NCBI RefSeq assembly: GCF_007827595.1
Contig: NZ_VISR01000009.1
Coordinates: forward strand, 124,001-188,000
Reading direction: 5' to 3'
DNA length: 64,000 nucleotides
Origin: Streptomyces sp. BK340
GTDB taxonomy: Bacteria; Actinomycetota; Actinomycetes; Streptomycetales; Streptomycetaceae
The notes beneath the pieces were generated by a model, which did not search any database, was not told the origin of the DNA, and saw only the letters and a list, made by a program, of their open reading frames with translations. Every line of letters begins with the position of its first letter. Position 1 is the stretch's first letter. The position numbers and the translations under genes were made by a program. Shown piece after piece: positions 1 to 10,132 of this stretch.

Positions 1-2242
<2,242 letters not shown>

Positions 2243-2250
<8 letters not shown>

Positions 2251-3385
2251 GCTGGCCCTCCATCAGGGATACGAAGCGGTCGAACAGGTAGGCGGCGTCG
2301 TGCGGGCCCGCTGCCGCTTCGGGGTGGTACTGGACGGAGAAGGCCGGCTGGTCGAGCAGCTGCAGCCCCTCCACGACGTTGTCGTTCAGGCAGACGTGCG
2401 AGACCTCGGCGCGGCCGAACTTCGTGTCGCTGACCTTGTCGAGCGGCGCGTCGACGGCGAAGCCGTGGTTGTGCGCGGTGACCTCGACCTTGCCGGTCGT
2501 ACGGTCCTGGACCGGCTGGTTGATGCCGCGGTGGCCGTACTTCAGCTTGTAGGTGCCGAAGCCGAGGGCGCGGCCGAGGATCTGGTTGCCGAAGCAGATG
2601 CCGAACAGCGGCGTCCTGCGCTCCAGCACGGCGGACATGAGGGCCACCGGGCCGTCGGCGGTGGCCGGGTCGCCGGGGCCGTTGGAGAAGAAGACTCCGT
2701 CCGGGGCGACGGCGTAGACGTCGTCGACGGAGGCCGTCGCCGGGAGCACGTGCACCTCGATGCCGCGCTCGGCCATGCGGTGCGGGGTCATGCCCTTGAT
2801 GCCGAGGTCGATGGCGGCGACGGTGAAGCGCTTCTCGCCGATCGCGGGGACGACGTACGCCTGCTCGGTCGCGACCTCCTCGTAGAGGCTCGCGCCCTTC
2901 ATGTGCGGCTGCGCCTGCACGCGCTCGACCAGCTCGGCCTCGGGGGCGACGGCCTCGCCGGAGAAGATGCCGGCGCGCATCGAGCCGCGCTCGCGCAGGT
3001 GGCGGGTGAGGGCGCGGGTGTCGATCCCGGAGATGCCGACCACGCCCTGCGCGACCAGCTCGTCGTCCAGGGAGCGCCTGGCCCGCCAGTTGGACGGCAC
3101 GCGCGCGGGGTCGCGCACGACGTAGCCGGAGACCCAGATGCGGCTCGACTCGTCGTCCTCGTCGTTCCAGCCGGTGTTGCCGATCTGCGGGGCGGTCGCG
3201 ACGACGATCTGGCGGTCGTACGACGGGTCGGTGAGGGTCTCCTGGTAACCGGTCATACCGGTGGAGAACACGGCCTCGCCGAAGGTCTCCCCCACGGCCC
3301 CGTAGGCGCGGCCGCGGAAGGTGCGGCCGTCCTCCAGGACGAGTACGGCGGGAACCTTGGCAGCTCCCCTGGTGGAGGTCGTCAT
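2243..3385 (-). CDS. carA: Carbamoyl-phosphate synthase small (glutaminase) subunit
   Basis: Class I glutamine amidotransferase subunit that hydrolyses glutamine and passes ammonia to CarB. The 380 residues match the usual family length. The nucleophile elbow reads FGICFGNQILG, with the catalytic Cys, and the His-Glu pair lies in the C-terminal QYHPEAAAGPHD segment. I chose the ATG at 3385 (MTTSTRGAAKVPAVLVLEDG) because it overlaps the stop of the upstream gene as ATGA. The same frame stays open further upstream, but that stretch is a shadow of the neighbouring gene. It overlaps carB by 8 nt. Confidence 0.97.
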
Positions 3386-3942
3386 CGTGCGCCTTCCGTG
3401 TCGTTGGTCATCTGGTTGAGGGTGTCTGCCCACTCGTTGTGCTCGGCCGCGTGGTCGGAGCGGAAGCCGGAGTCGATCAGCCTGTCCCCGAGGGCCCAGG
3501 TCACCACCAGCAGGCCGCCCTCGGTGAGGACCTTGCCGGCGATGCCCTTGTCGAGCCGGGCGCCGCGCAGTGCGGCGGTGGGGACGAAGAAGTCGGTCGC
3601 CCCGGGGCGTACGACCTCCAGACCCGAGTCCGTGAGGGTGAGCTCGGCCCGGCTGCGGGTGCCGAGGCCGTGGGCCACGATGCGGTCCAGCCACTGCCCG
3701 GCCGTGGTGGAGCCGTGGTAGCGGCCGCTCATCGTCAGTCTGGCCTCGCCGGGCTGCTCCGGCGCGCTGGGCAGCTCGGGCAGGTCGCCCTGGAGCGTGC
3801 CGCGCCACTTCCAGCCCTCGCGCATCAGCCAGTAGATGAGCGCGACGAAGAGGGCGAGGCCGATCAGCCAGCCGATACGGGCGGGCCAGTCGGTGACCTC
3901 GGCCGACTTCTGCGCCTCGGCCAGCAGGATTACAGGTGTCAC
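3382..3942 (-). CDS. Small membrane protein inside the pyr operon (PH-like domain), function unknown
   Basis: About 186 residues from the GTG at 3942. An N-terminal transmembrane helix (WPARIGWLIGLALFVALIYWLM, roughly residues 15-37) is followed by a soluble region rich in beta-strand-like stretches. The pattern of the soluble part (RAELTLTDSGLEVVRPGATDFFVPTAALRGARLDKG) resembles small bacterial PH-like or 'transporter' annotations, but I cannot name a function. It sits between pyrC and carA with 4-nt overlaps on both sides (GTGA with pyrC, ATGA with carA), so it is made together with the pyrimidine enzymes. An in-frame ATG further upstream (3984) would lie inside pyrC and is unlikely. Confidence 0.85.
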   Translation of the reverse strand: MTPVILLAEAQKSAEVTDWPARIGWLIGLALFVALIYWLMREGWKWRGTLQGDLPELPSAPEQPGEARLTMSGRYHGSTTAGQWLDRIVAHGLGTRSRAELTLTDSGLEVVRPGATDFFVPTAALRGARLDKGIAGKVLTEGGLLVVTWALGDRLIDSGFRSDHAAEHNEWADTLNQMTNDTEGAR

Positions 3943-5225
3943 GTGAGCTTCCCGTCGACGAGCGTGGCCTTGCCCCGCAGCCACGTGTGGGTGACACGGC
4001 CCGGCAGCTCGCGTCCCTCGTACGGGGTGTTGCGGCTGCGCGAGGCGAAGCCCGCGGGGTCCACCGAGCCACGGTATTCCGTGTCGACGAGGGCGAGGTT
4101 GGCGGGCTCACCAGCCGAGACGGGGCGGCCGTGGCCGGTGGCCTGTCCGATCTGCGCCGGCCTGACGGACATGCGGTCGGCGACGCCGGCCCAGTCCAGC
4201 AACCCGGTGTCGACCATGGTCTCCTGCACCACTGACAGCGCGGTCTCCAGACCGACCATGCCCATGGCGGCGGCGGCCCACTCGCAGTCCTTGTCCTCGT
4301 GCGGGTGCGGGGCGTGGTCGGTGGCGACGATGTCGATCGTGCCGTCGGCGAGCGCCTCGCGCAGGGCGAGCACGTCCCGCTCGGTGCGCAGCGGCGGGTT
4401 GACCTTGTAGACGGGGTTGTAGGTGCGCACCAGCTCGTCGGTGAGGAGCAGGTGGTGCGGGGTCACCTCGGCGGTGACCTGGATGCCGCGGGACTTGGCC
4501 CAGCGGACGATCTCCACCGAGCCCGCGGTCGAGAGGTGGCAGATGTGCACGCGGGAGCCCACGTGCTCGGCGAGCAGCACGTCCCGGGCGATGATCGACT
4601 CTTCGGCGACGGCCGGCCAGCCGCCCAGGCCCAGCTCGGCCGAGACGACGCCCTCGTTCATCTGGGCGCCCTCGGTGAGCCGCGGCTCCTGCGCGTGCTG
4701 GGCGACGACACCCCCGAAGGCCTTCACGTACTCCAGCGCCCGGCGCATGATCACGGCGTCGTCCACGCACTTGCCGTCGTCGGAGAAGACGGTGACCCCG
4801 GCGGCCGACTCGTGCATCGCGCCCAGCTCGGCGAGCTTGCGGCCCTCCAGGCCGACGGTGACGGCGCCGATGGGCTGGACGTCGCAGTAGCCGTGCTCCT
4901 GGCCGAGCCGGTAGACCTGCTCGACCACGCCGGCGGTGTCGGCGACCGGGAAGGTGTTGGCCATGGCGAACACGGCGGTGTAGCCGCCGGAGGCGGCCGC
5001 GCGCGTGCCGGTCAGCACGGTCTCGGAGTCCTCGCGGCCCGGCTCGCGCAGATGGGTGTGCAGGTCGACCAGACCCGGCAGCAGCACCTTGCCGGCGGCC
5101 TCGACGACCTCGGCGCCCTCGGCGCTGAGCCCGGCGCCCACCTCGGCGATCGTCTCGCCGTCGATCAGCACGTCCTGCGGCTCGCCGCCGAGCACCTTCG
5201 CACCACGGATAAGGATCTTGCTCAT
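3939..5225 (-). CDS. pyrC: Dihydroorotase
   Basis: Cyclises N-carbamoyl-aspartate to dihydroorotate, the third step of pyrimidine synthesis. The 428 residues are typical of the class I (amidohydrolase) form. The metal-binding HxH lies in VDLHTHLREPG (near residues 57-63). Further ligand regions are AQHAQEP and ICHLST, and the catalytic Asp is in DIVATDHAPHPHEDK. The ATG at 5225 is preceded by pyrB, whose stop lies 5 nt away. The 3' end overlaps the small membrane-protein gene by 4 nt. Confidence 0.97.
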   Translation of the reverse strand: MSKILIRGAKVLGGEPQDVLIDGETIAEVGAGLSAEGAEVVEAAGKVLLPGLVDLHTHLREPGREDSETVLTGTRAAASGGYTAVFAMANTFPVADTAGVVEQVYRLGQEHGYCDVQPIGAVTVGLEGRKLAELGAMHESAAGVTVFSDDGKCVDDAVIMRRALEYVKAFGGVVAQHAQEPRLTEGAQMNEGVVSAELGLGGWPAVAEESIIARDVLLAEHVGSRVHICHLSTAGSVEIVRWAKSRGIQVTAEVTPHHLLLTDELVRTYNPVYKVNPPLRTERDVLALREALADGTIDIVATDHAPHPHEDKDCEWAAAAMGMVGLETALSVVQETMVDTGLLDWAGVADRMSVRPAQIGQATGHGRPVSAGEPANLALVDTEYRGSVDPAGFASRSRNTPYEGRELPGRVTHTWLRGKATLVDGKLT

Positions 5226-5230
5226 GGGTC

Positions 5231-6211
5231 TTACTTCTCCTCGTTGGTGCGGGTGTGGGTGACGGCGGGCTCGTTTCCACCGAGCAGCAGGTACAGGACG
5301 GCCATCCGGATGGAGACGCCGTTCGCGACCTGCTCGACGACGGTGCAGCGCTCGGAGTCGGCGACCTCGGCGGTGATCTCCATGCCGCGGACCATCGGGC
5401 CGGGGTGCATCACGATGGCGTGCTCGGGCATCTTCGCCATGCGTTCGCCGTCGAGGCCGTAGCGCCGCGAGTACTCGCGCTCGGTCGGGAAGAAGGCGGC
5501 GTTCATGCGCTCCCGCTGGACCCGGAGCATCATCACCGCGTCGGACTTCGGCAGGGTGCTGTCGAGGTCGTACGACACCTCGCAGGGCCAGGTCTCGACG
5601 CCGACCGGCACCAGGGTGGGCGGCGCGACGAGGGTGACCTCGGCGCCGAGGGTGTGCAGCAGGTCGACGTTGGAGCGGGCGACCCGGCTGTGCAGGACGT
5701 CGCCGACGACGGTGATCCGCTTGCCGGCCAGGTCCTGGCCGAGACCGGCGTCCCGGCCGACCAGGCGGCGGCGCATGGTGAAGGCGTCCAGCAGGGCCTG
5801 CGTGGGGTGCTGGTGGGTGCCGTCGCCGGCGTTGATGACGGCGGCGTCGATCCAGCCGGAGGTGGCCAGGCGGTAGGGGGCTCCGGAGGCGCCGTGCCGG
5901 ATGACGACGGCGTCGACGCCCATCGCCTCCAGGGTCTGGGCGGTGTCCTTCAGGGACTCGCCCTTGGACACGCTGGAGCCCTTGGCGGTGAAGTTGATGA
6001 CGTCCGCGGACAGCCGCTTCTCGGCGGCCTCGAAGGAGATCCGGGTGCGGGTGGAGTCCTCGAAGAAGAGGTTGACGATCGTGCGGCCGCGCAGGGTCGG
6101 CAGCTTCTTGATCGGCCGGTCGGCGACCCGGGCCATCTCCTCGGCGGTGTCGAGGATCAGGACGGCGTCGTCGCGGGTGAGGTCGGCGGCCGAGATGAGA
6201 TGACGCTGCAT
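5231..6211 (-). CDS. pyrB: Aspartate carbamoyltransferase catalytic subunit
   Basis: Condenses carbamoyl phosphate with aspartate in the second step of pyrimidine synthesis. The carbamoyl-phosphate loop STRTR is present in FFEDSTRTRISFE (around residue 55), along with the later HPTQALLD and HPGPM motifs. The length of 326 residues is normal. No regulatory pyrI subunit gene is seen nearby. It lies 5 nt upstream of pyrC and 123 nt downstream of pyrR. That gap carries a GC-rich palindrome but no convincing promoter, so read-through from pyrR is likely. Confidence 0.97.
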   Translation of the reverse strand: MQRHLISAADLTRDDAVLILDTAEEMARVADRPIKKLPTLRGRTIVNLFFEDSTRTRISFEAAEKRLSADVINFTAKGSSVSKGESLKDTAQTLEAMGVDAVVIRHGASGAPYRLATSGWIDAAVINAGDGTHQHPTQALLDAFTMRRRLVGRDAGLGQDLAGKRITVVGDVLHSRVARSNVDLLHTLGAEVTLVAPPTLVPVGVETWPCEVSYDLDSTLPKSDAVMMLRVQRERMNAAFFPTEREYSRRYGLDGERMAKMPEHAIVMHPGPMVRGMEITAEVADSERCTVVEQVANGVSIRMAVLYLLLGGNEPAVTHTRTNEEK

Positions 6212-6334
6212 CTGTCAGGCTCCGTAAGGCAGTTCATCGGGATCCGGGGGTCTGGGAGATGCCCCCAAGAGGGCACAGTGGGGCAAACCGGTGCGCGTGT
6301 CGGCACGCCGAAGCGGCCGTGCGCTCCCGACTTG

Positions 6335-6907
6335 CTACTGGTCGGCCGGCTTCACACCGAGCAGCACGGTGTCGCGACCGTCCTCCTCGGCGAGCTGGAC
6401 CTTGACCGTCTCCCGCAGCGACGTGGGGAGGTTCTTGCCGACGTAGTCGGCGCGGATGGGCAGTTCGCGGTGGCCGCGGTCGACCAGGACCGCGAGCTGG
6501 ACCGCGCGCGGGCGCCCGATGTCGTTCAGGGCGTCGAGGGCGGCACGGATGGTGCGCCCGGAGAAGAGCACGTCGTCGACGAGGACGACCAGACGGCCGT
6601 CGATGCCGTCACCGGGGATCTCGGTGCGGGCCAGCGCACGCGGCGGGTGCATGCGCAGGTCGTCGCGGTACATGGTGATGTCGAGCGAGCCGACGGGGAC
6701 CTTGCGGTCGGTGATCTGCTCCAGCTTGGCGGCGAGCCGCTGGGCGAGGAAGACGCCCCGGGTCGGAATGCCGAGGAGCACCACGTCGTCGGCGCCCTTG
6801 GCGCGCTCGACGATCTCGTGGGCGATACGGGTCAGCACCCGTGCGATGTCGGGGCCTTCGAGTACGGGCCGGGCATCGGTTGCATGCGGGTTCGCGTGCG
6901 AGTCCAT
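6335..6907 (-). CDS. pyrR: Bifunctional pyr operon RNA-binding regulator / uracil phosphoribosyltransferase
   Basis: PyrR binds a hairpin in pyr mRNA when UMP is abundant, and can also have uracil phosphoribosyltransferase activity. The 190 residues include the PRPP-binding motif VVLVDDVLFSGRT (near residues 105-117). The ATG at 6907 has a near-perfect Shine-Dalgarno (AAGGAGGT, 6917-6924) spaced 9 nt away. It is the first gene of the pyr operon. Immediately upstream of its ribosome-binding site is a hairpin matching the PyrR-binding consensus, so the operon is probably autoregulated by blocking translation initiation. Confidence 0.96.
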   Translation of the reverse strand: MDSHANPHATDARPVLEGPDIARVLTRIAHEIVERAKGADDVVLLGIPTRGVFLAQRLAAKLEQITDRKVPVGSLDITMYRDDLRMHPPRALARTEIPGDGIDGRLVVLVDDVLFSGRTIRAALDALNDIGRPRAVQLAVLVDRGHRELPIRADYVGKNLPTSLRETVKVQLAEEDGRDTVLLGVKPADQ

Positions 6908-6925
6908 ACGAAACGGACCTCCTTC

Positions 6926-6943
6926 TCCGCCTCACGGGACGGA
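6926..6943 (-). promoter_or_regulatory. PyrR-binding hairpin in the pyrR leader
   Basis: On the minus strand the leader reads TCCGTCCCGTGAGGCGGA. The core GTCCCGTGAGGC fits the PyrR binding-loop consensus RUCCNGNGAGGY at every position. It folds as UCCG/CGGA plus CC/GG around a CGUGA loop with one bulged U. Its 3' edge is 1 nt from the pyrR Shine-Dalgarno, so PyrR bound here would hide the ribosome-binding site. This is the arrangement known for PyrR-dependent translational repression in mycobacteria. There is no terminator-antiterminator of the Bacillus type here. Confidence 0.75.
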
Positions 6944-6972
6944 CCTTAAAGGACGTCGGATTTGCGCCATCA

Positions 6973-7000
6973 ACGGTAGCAGGTCCCGAGGGGGCGTCGA
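6973..7000 (-). promoter_or_regulatory. Candidate pyr operon promoter
   Basis: On the minus strand a -35-like TCGACG (6995-7000) and a -10-like TACCGT (6973-6978) are separated by 16 nt. Transcription would start near 6966, giving a leader of about 60 nt that contains the PyrR hairpin and the Shine-Dalgarno. This is assigned by eye from consensus similarity only. Confidence 0.4.
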
Positions 7001-7060
7001 TCACCCACCTGGCGCAATCGGCCGTCACTACCACGGAAGAGTCGGTGTGGACCATTCGGC

Positions 7061-7090
7061 TTGACGCATGAGAGTCACGCTGCGTAACCT
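7061..7090 (+). promoter_or_regulatory. bldD promoter
   Basis: A -35 TTGACG (7061-7066) and a -10 TAACCT (7085-7090) are separated by 18 nt, placing the start near 7097 and giving a leader of about 60 nt before bldD. The BldD operator overlaps the -10 and the start site, as expected for autorepression. Confidence 0.6.
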
Positions 7091-7103
7091 CACAGTGAGT
7101 TAC
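7084..7103 (+). promoter_or_regulatory. BldD autoregulatory operator
   Basis: The sequence GTAACCTCACAGTGAGTTAC is a near-perfect inverted repeat (GTAAC...GTTAC around TCAC-A-GTGA). The TCAC/GTGA half-sites agree with the known BldD box pattern. It covers the -10 element and start point of the bldD promoter, which fits the established autorepression of bldD in S. coelicolor. Confidence 0.7.
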
Positions 7104-7159
7104 CAGCCGCGCGGCGGGAAACCCAACCGACCGCGTCGACACAGTGTCCGGGGAGCTAT

Positions 7160-7663
7160 ATGTCCAGCGAATACGCCAAACAGCTCGGGGCCAAGCTCCG
7201 GGCCATCCGCACCCAGCAGGGCCTTTCCCTCCACGGTGTCGAGGAGAAGTCCCAGGGTCGCTGGAAGGCCGTGGTGGTCGGTTCATATGAGCGCGGTGAC
7301 CGCGCCGTGACCGTGCAGCGTCTCGCCGAGTTGGCCGATTTCTATGGCGTCCCCGTGCAGGAGCTCCTGCCGGGCACCACGCCGGGCGGCGCCGCCGAGC
7401 CGCCGCCGAAGCTGGTCCTGGACCTGGAGCGGCTGGCCACCGTGCCGGCCGAGAAGGCGGGCCCGCTGCAGCGCTACGCGGCGACCATCCAGTCCCAGCG
7501 CGGCGACTACAACGGCAAGGTGCTCTCGATCCGCCAGGACGACCTGCGCACCCTCGCCGTCATCTACGACCAGTCCCCCTCGGTCCTGACCGAGCAGCTG
7601 ATCAGCTGGGGCGTCCTGGACGCGGACGCGCGCCGCGCGGTGGCCACCCACGAAGAGGCCTGA
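7160..7663 (+). CDS. bldD: BldD, c-di-GMP-responsive master repressor of development
   Basis: Represses sporulation and other developmental genes in vegetative hyphae when bound to a tetramer of cyclic-di-GMP. An N-terminal XRE-type helix-turn-helix (about residues 5-70) is followed by the C-terminal effector domain. The signature RGD-x8-RQDD is intact at residues 114-128 (R114-D116, R125-D128). At 167 residues it matches the Streptomyces protein. It is monocistronic, divergent from pyrR, and followed by a strong terminator. Its promoter carries a BldD box, so it should repress itself. Confidence 0.98.
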   Translation: MSSEYAKQLGAKLRAIRTQQGLSLHGVEEKSQGRWKAVVVGSYERGDRAVTVQRLAELADFYGVPVQELLPGTTPGGAAEPPPKLVLDLERLATVPAEKAGPLQRYAATIQSQRGDYNGKVLSIRQDDLRTLAVIYDQSPSVLTEQLISWGVLDADARRAVATHEEA

Positions 7664-7690
7664 CCGCCTGCAGCAGCTGAGCAGAAACGT

Positions 7691-7740
7691 GCCGCCGGGG
7701 TGGCCTGAACCGTACGGTTCGGGGCGCCCCGGCGGCTTTT
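7691..7740 (+). terminator. bldD terminator
   Basis: A perfect 10-bp stem (GCCGCCGGGG at 7691-7700 with its complement at 7727-7736) is followed directly by TTTT. The loop contains a second perfect 14-bp palindrome, GAACCGTACGGTTC (7707-7720), so the structure is a stem with a nested stem. Confidence 0.85.
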
Positions 7741-7832
7741 GTCCGTGTGCGGCTCCGCCGCGCGGCCGGGGCCGGCCACAGCCGGCCCGCACCCGCCCTC
7801 CCGCGACACTTCCACGGCACGCGGGCACGGAA

Positions 7833-7878
7833 ACGCCGGAGGGCCCGCAGCATGCGCTCGCTGCGGGCCCTCCGGCGT
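7833..7878 (-). terminator. Terminator downstream of nusB
   Basis: A perfect 18-bp inverted repeat (7833-7850 and 7861-7878) with a 10-nt loop lies 12 nt beyond the nusB stop. There is no long T run on the minus strand, as is common for Streptomyces. It may also back up bldD termination from the other side. Confidence 0.8.
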
Positions 7879-7890
7879 CTGCCGTACCGC

Positions 7891-8325
7891 CTACGCCTCG
7901 TCCCGGCGCAGCGACGGCTTCAGCTCCTTGAGCCGGCCGAGCAGGCCGTTCACGAACGAGGGCGACTCGTCCGTGGAGAACTCCTTGGCGATCTGCACCA
8001 TCTCGTCCAGGACGACGGCGTCCGGGGTCTCGTCCACCCAGATCAGCTCGTAGGCGCCGAGACGCAGGATGTTCCGGTCGACGACCGGCATCCGGTCGAG
8101 CGTCCAGCCCACCGCGTACTGGGAGATCAGCTCGTCGATGCGCTTCGCGTAGGTCGCGTAGCCCTCGACCAGCTGCATCGTGTACTCGCTCACCGGCGGC
8201 TGCCGGGTGTCGGACCGGGACAGCCGGATCCAGTCCGCGAGGACCGTCAGGACGTCGGCGCCGCGCTGGTCGCCCTCGAAGAGGATCTGGAAGGCGCGTT
8301 TGCGGGCCGTGTTGCGGGCAGCCAC
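7891..8325 (-). CDS. nusB: Transcription antitermination factor NusB
   Basis: RNA-binding antitermination protein that, with NusE (S10), helps transcription of rRNA operons. Its 144 all-helical residues start MAARNTARKRAFQILFEGDQ, the family's typical opening, and the C-terminal FVNGLLGRLKEL is also characteristic. It starts at GTG 8325, only 2 nt after the efp stop, so it is co-transcribed with efp. The operon ends at the perfect hairpin at 7833-7878. Confidence 0.96.
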   Translation of the reverse strand: MAARNTARKRAFQILFEGDQRGADVLTVLADWIRLSRSDTRQPPVSEYTMQLVEGYATYAKRIDELISQYAVGWTLDRMPVVDRNILRLGAYELIWVDETPDAVVLDEMVQIAKEFSTDESPSFVNGLLGRLKELKPSLRRDEA

Positions 8326-8327
8326 GG

Positions 8328-8894
8328 TTAGCTGTTCACCCGGCCGAGGTAGTCGCTCGTACGGGTGTCGACCTTGATCTTCTCACCGGTGGTGATGAAG
8401 AGCGGGACCTGGATCTGGTGGCCGGTCTCCAGGGTGGCGGGCTTGGTGCCACCGGTGGAGCGGTCGCCCTGGACGCCCGGCTCGGTCTCCTGGATGACGA
8501 GCTCCACGGCGGCCGGAAGCTCGACGAAGAGCACCTCGCCCTCGTGCTGCGCGACGGTGGCGGTGAAGCCCTCGATGAGGAAGTTGGCGGCGTCGCCGAC
8601 GGCCTTGCGGTCGACCATCAGCTGGTCGTAGGTCTCCATGTCCATGAAGACGAAGTACTCGCCGTCCATGTACGAGAACTGCATGTCGCGCTTGTCGACA
8701 GTGGCCGTCTCGACCTTGACACCGGCGTTGAAGGTCTTGTCGACGACCTTGCCGGAGAGCACGTTCTTGAGCTTGGTGCGCACGAAGGCCGGGCCCTTGC
8801 CGGGCTTGACGTGCTGGAACTCGACGACGGACCAGAGCTGGCCGCCTTCGAGCTTGAGCACCATGCCGTTCTTGAGGTCGTTCGTGGAAGCCAC
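8328..8894 (-). CDS. efp: Elongation factor P
   Basis: Binds the ribosome between the P and E sites and relieves stalling at polyproline stretches. The 188 residues form the usual three beta-barrel domains. The tip loop of domain I reads KPGKGPAFVR, with a Lys where E. coli carries its beta-lysylated residue; no modification genes are seen in this window. The start is ATG 8894 (MASTNDLKNGMVLKLEG). The M24 protein gene lies 56 nt upstream and nusB 2 nt downstream. Confidence 0.97.
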   Translation of the reverse strand: MASTNDLKNGMVLKLEGGQLWSVVEFQHVKPGKGPAFVRTKLKNVLSGKVVDKTFNAGVKVETATVDKRDMQFSYMDGEYFVFMDMETYDQLMVDRKAVGDAANFLIEGFTATVAQHEGEVLFVELPAAVELVIQETEPGVQGDRSTGGTKPATLETGHQIQVPLFITTGEKIKVDTRTSDYLGRVNS

Positions 8895-8950
8895 GGTTGC
8901 GGAATCTCCTGGACTGACGTACGACCCCGGGGCACGCGCACAGCGCGAGG

Positions 8951-10057
8951 CTAGAGCGCGAGCAGCTCCTTGGTCGTGATGGTGAGTAGCTCGGGTCCGC
9001 CGTCCGCCTCAGGGCGTACGACGAGCGTGTCATCGATCCGGACGCCGCCCCGGCCCGGGAGGTGGACCCCCGGTTCGACGGTGACCGGCACGCAAGCGTC
9101 CAGTTTACCCATGGACGCAGGGGCCAGCTGCGGGTCCTCGTCGATTTCGAGTCCGACTCCGTGTCCCGTCAGCGGTGGCAAAGCCTCAGCATAGCCTGCG
9201 GAGCCCAGTACCTGGCGTGCCGCACGGTCGACGTCGCGGTAGGCGACGCCGGGCGCCAGGGACTCTCGTCCGGCTCGCTGGGCTGCGAAAACCAGGTCGT
9301 ACAGCTCGATCTGCCAGTCGGCGGGCGAGGTGCCGATGACGAAGGTACGGCCGATCTCGCAGCGGTAGCCGCGGTAGGTGGCGCCCAGACAGACGGAGAG
9401 GAAGTCGCCCTCCTCCACGCGGCGGTCGGTGGGCCGGTGCCCGCGGCGGCCGGAGTTGGGGCCGGTGGCCACCGATGTCGCGAACGCGGGCCCGTCGGCG
9501 CCGTGGTCGACCAGGCGCCGCTCCAGCTCCAGCGCGAGGTGCCGTTCCGTGCGGCCGACCAGGATGGACTCCAGCAGCTCACCGAGGGCCTGGTCGGCGA
9601 TCTCGGCGCCGATGCGCAGGCAGGAGATCTCCTCCTCGTCCTTGACGACCCTGAGCTGCTCGACGGCCCCGCCGAGGTCGGCGAGGCGCAGCCCGGGGGC
9701 GACGGCGGACACGGCACGGTGGCGGGCGACGGTGAGGTGGTGTTCCTCCACCGCGAGGGAGTCGGCCCCCTGCACTTCGGCGAGGCCGGCTGCCGTGACC
9801 GCGGGGTCGCCGCCCGGCGAGGGCAGGACATGCACGGTCAGGGCCTCGTCGGGACGGCCCTCGGTCGGCCGGTCGTCCAGCGGGCCGGCGCAGGCCAGCA
9901 GATCCTCGCTCTTGCCCAGCAGCAGCACGGAGCCCCGCGGTGCCGCGCCGGCGAGGTAGCGCACGTTGGCAGGGCACGAGATGAGCGCTGCCGCGGCGCC
10001 GGCCGCGTTGCAGCGTTCCCTGAGCTGGGCACGGCGGGTCGCGTACACCTCTGACAT
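8951..10057 (-). CDS. M24 family (aminopeptidase P-like) protein with altered metal ligands
   Basis: Pita-bread-fold protein of 368 residues from ATG 10057 (MSEVYATRRAQLRERC). An N-terminal creatinase-type domain (about 1-130) is followed by the catalytic-type domain. Two ligand positions are intact: H299 in GHGVGLEIDEDP and E328 in VEPGVHLPG. The two Asp ligands of canonical M24 enzymes are not: the DfGa position is C223 (SVCLGA) and the SDiTRT position is E234 (RCEIGRTF). The last Glu ligand is D342 (RIDDT). Activity as a dinuclear metallopeptidase is therefore uncertain. It precedes efp, a frequent bacterial linkage. The ribosome-binding site is weak, and an in-frame start at 10198 is possible. 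Confidence 0.85.
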   Translation of the reverse strand: MSEVYATRRAQLRERCNAAGAAAALISCPANVRYLAGAAPRGSVLLLGKSEDLLACAGPLDDRPTEGRPDEALTVHVLPSPGGDPAVTAAGLAEVQGADSLAVEEHHLTVARHRAVSAVAPGLRLADLGGAVEQLRVVKDEEEISCLRIGAEIADQALGELLESILVGRTERHLALELERRLVDHGADGPAFATSVATGPNSGRRGHRPTDRRVEEGDFLSVCLGATYRGYRCEIGRTFVIGTSPADWQIELYDLVFAAQRAGRESLAPGVAYRDVDRAARQVLGSAGYAEALPPLTGHGVGLEIDEDPQLAPASMGKLDACVPVTVEPGVHLPGRGGVRIDDTLVVRPEADGGPELLTITTKELLAL

Positions 10058-10132
10058 GAGATGATCGTAGGAGTTTTGTCTGGATTGCGCTGGTTGGTGG
10101 GGGCCGAGTGGGGTGCGGTCGGTGGTGCCTAC

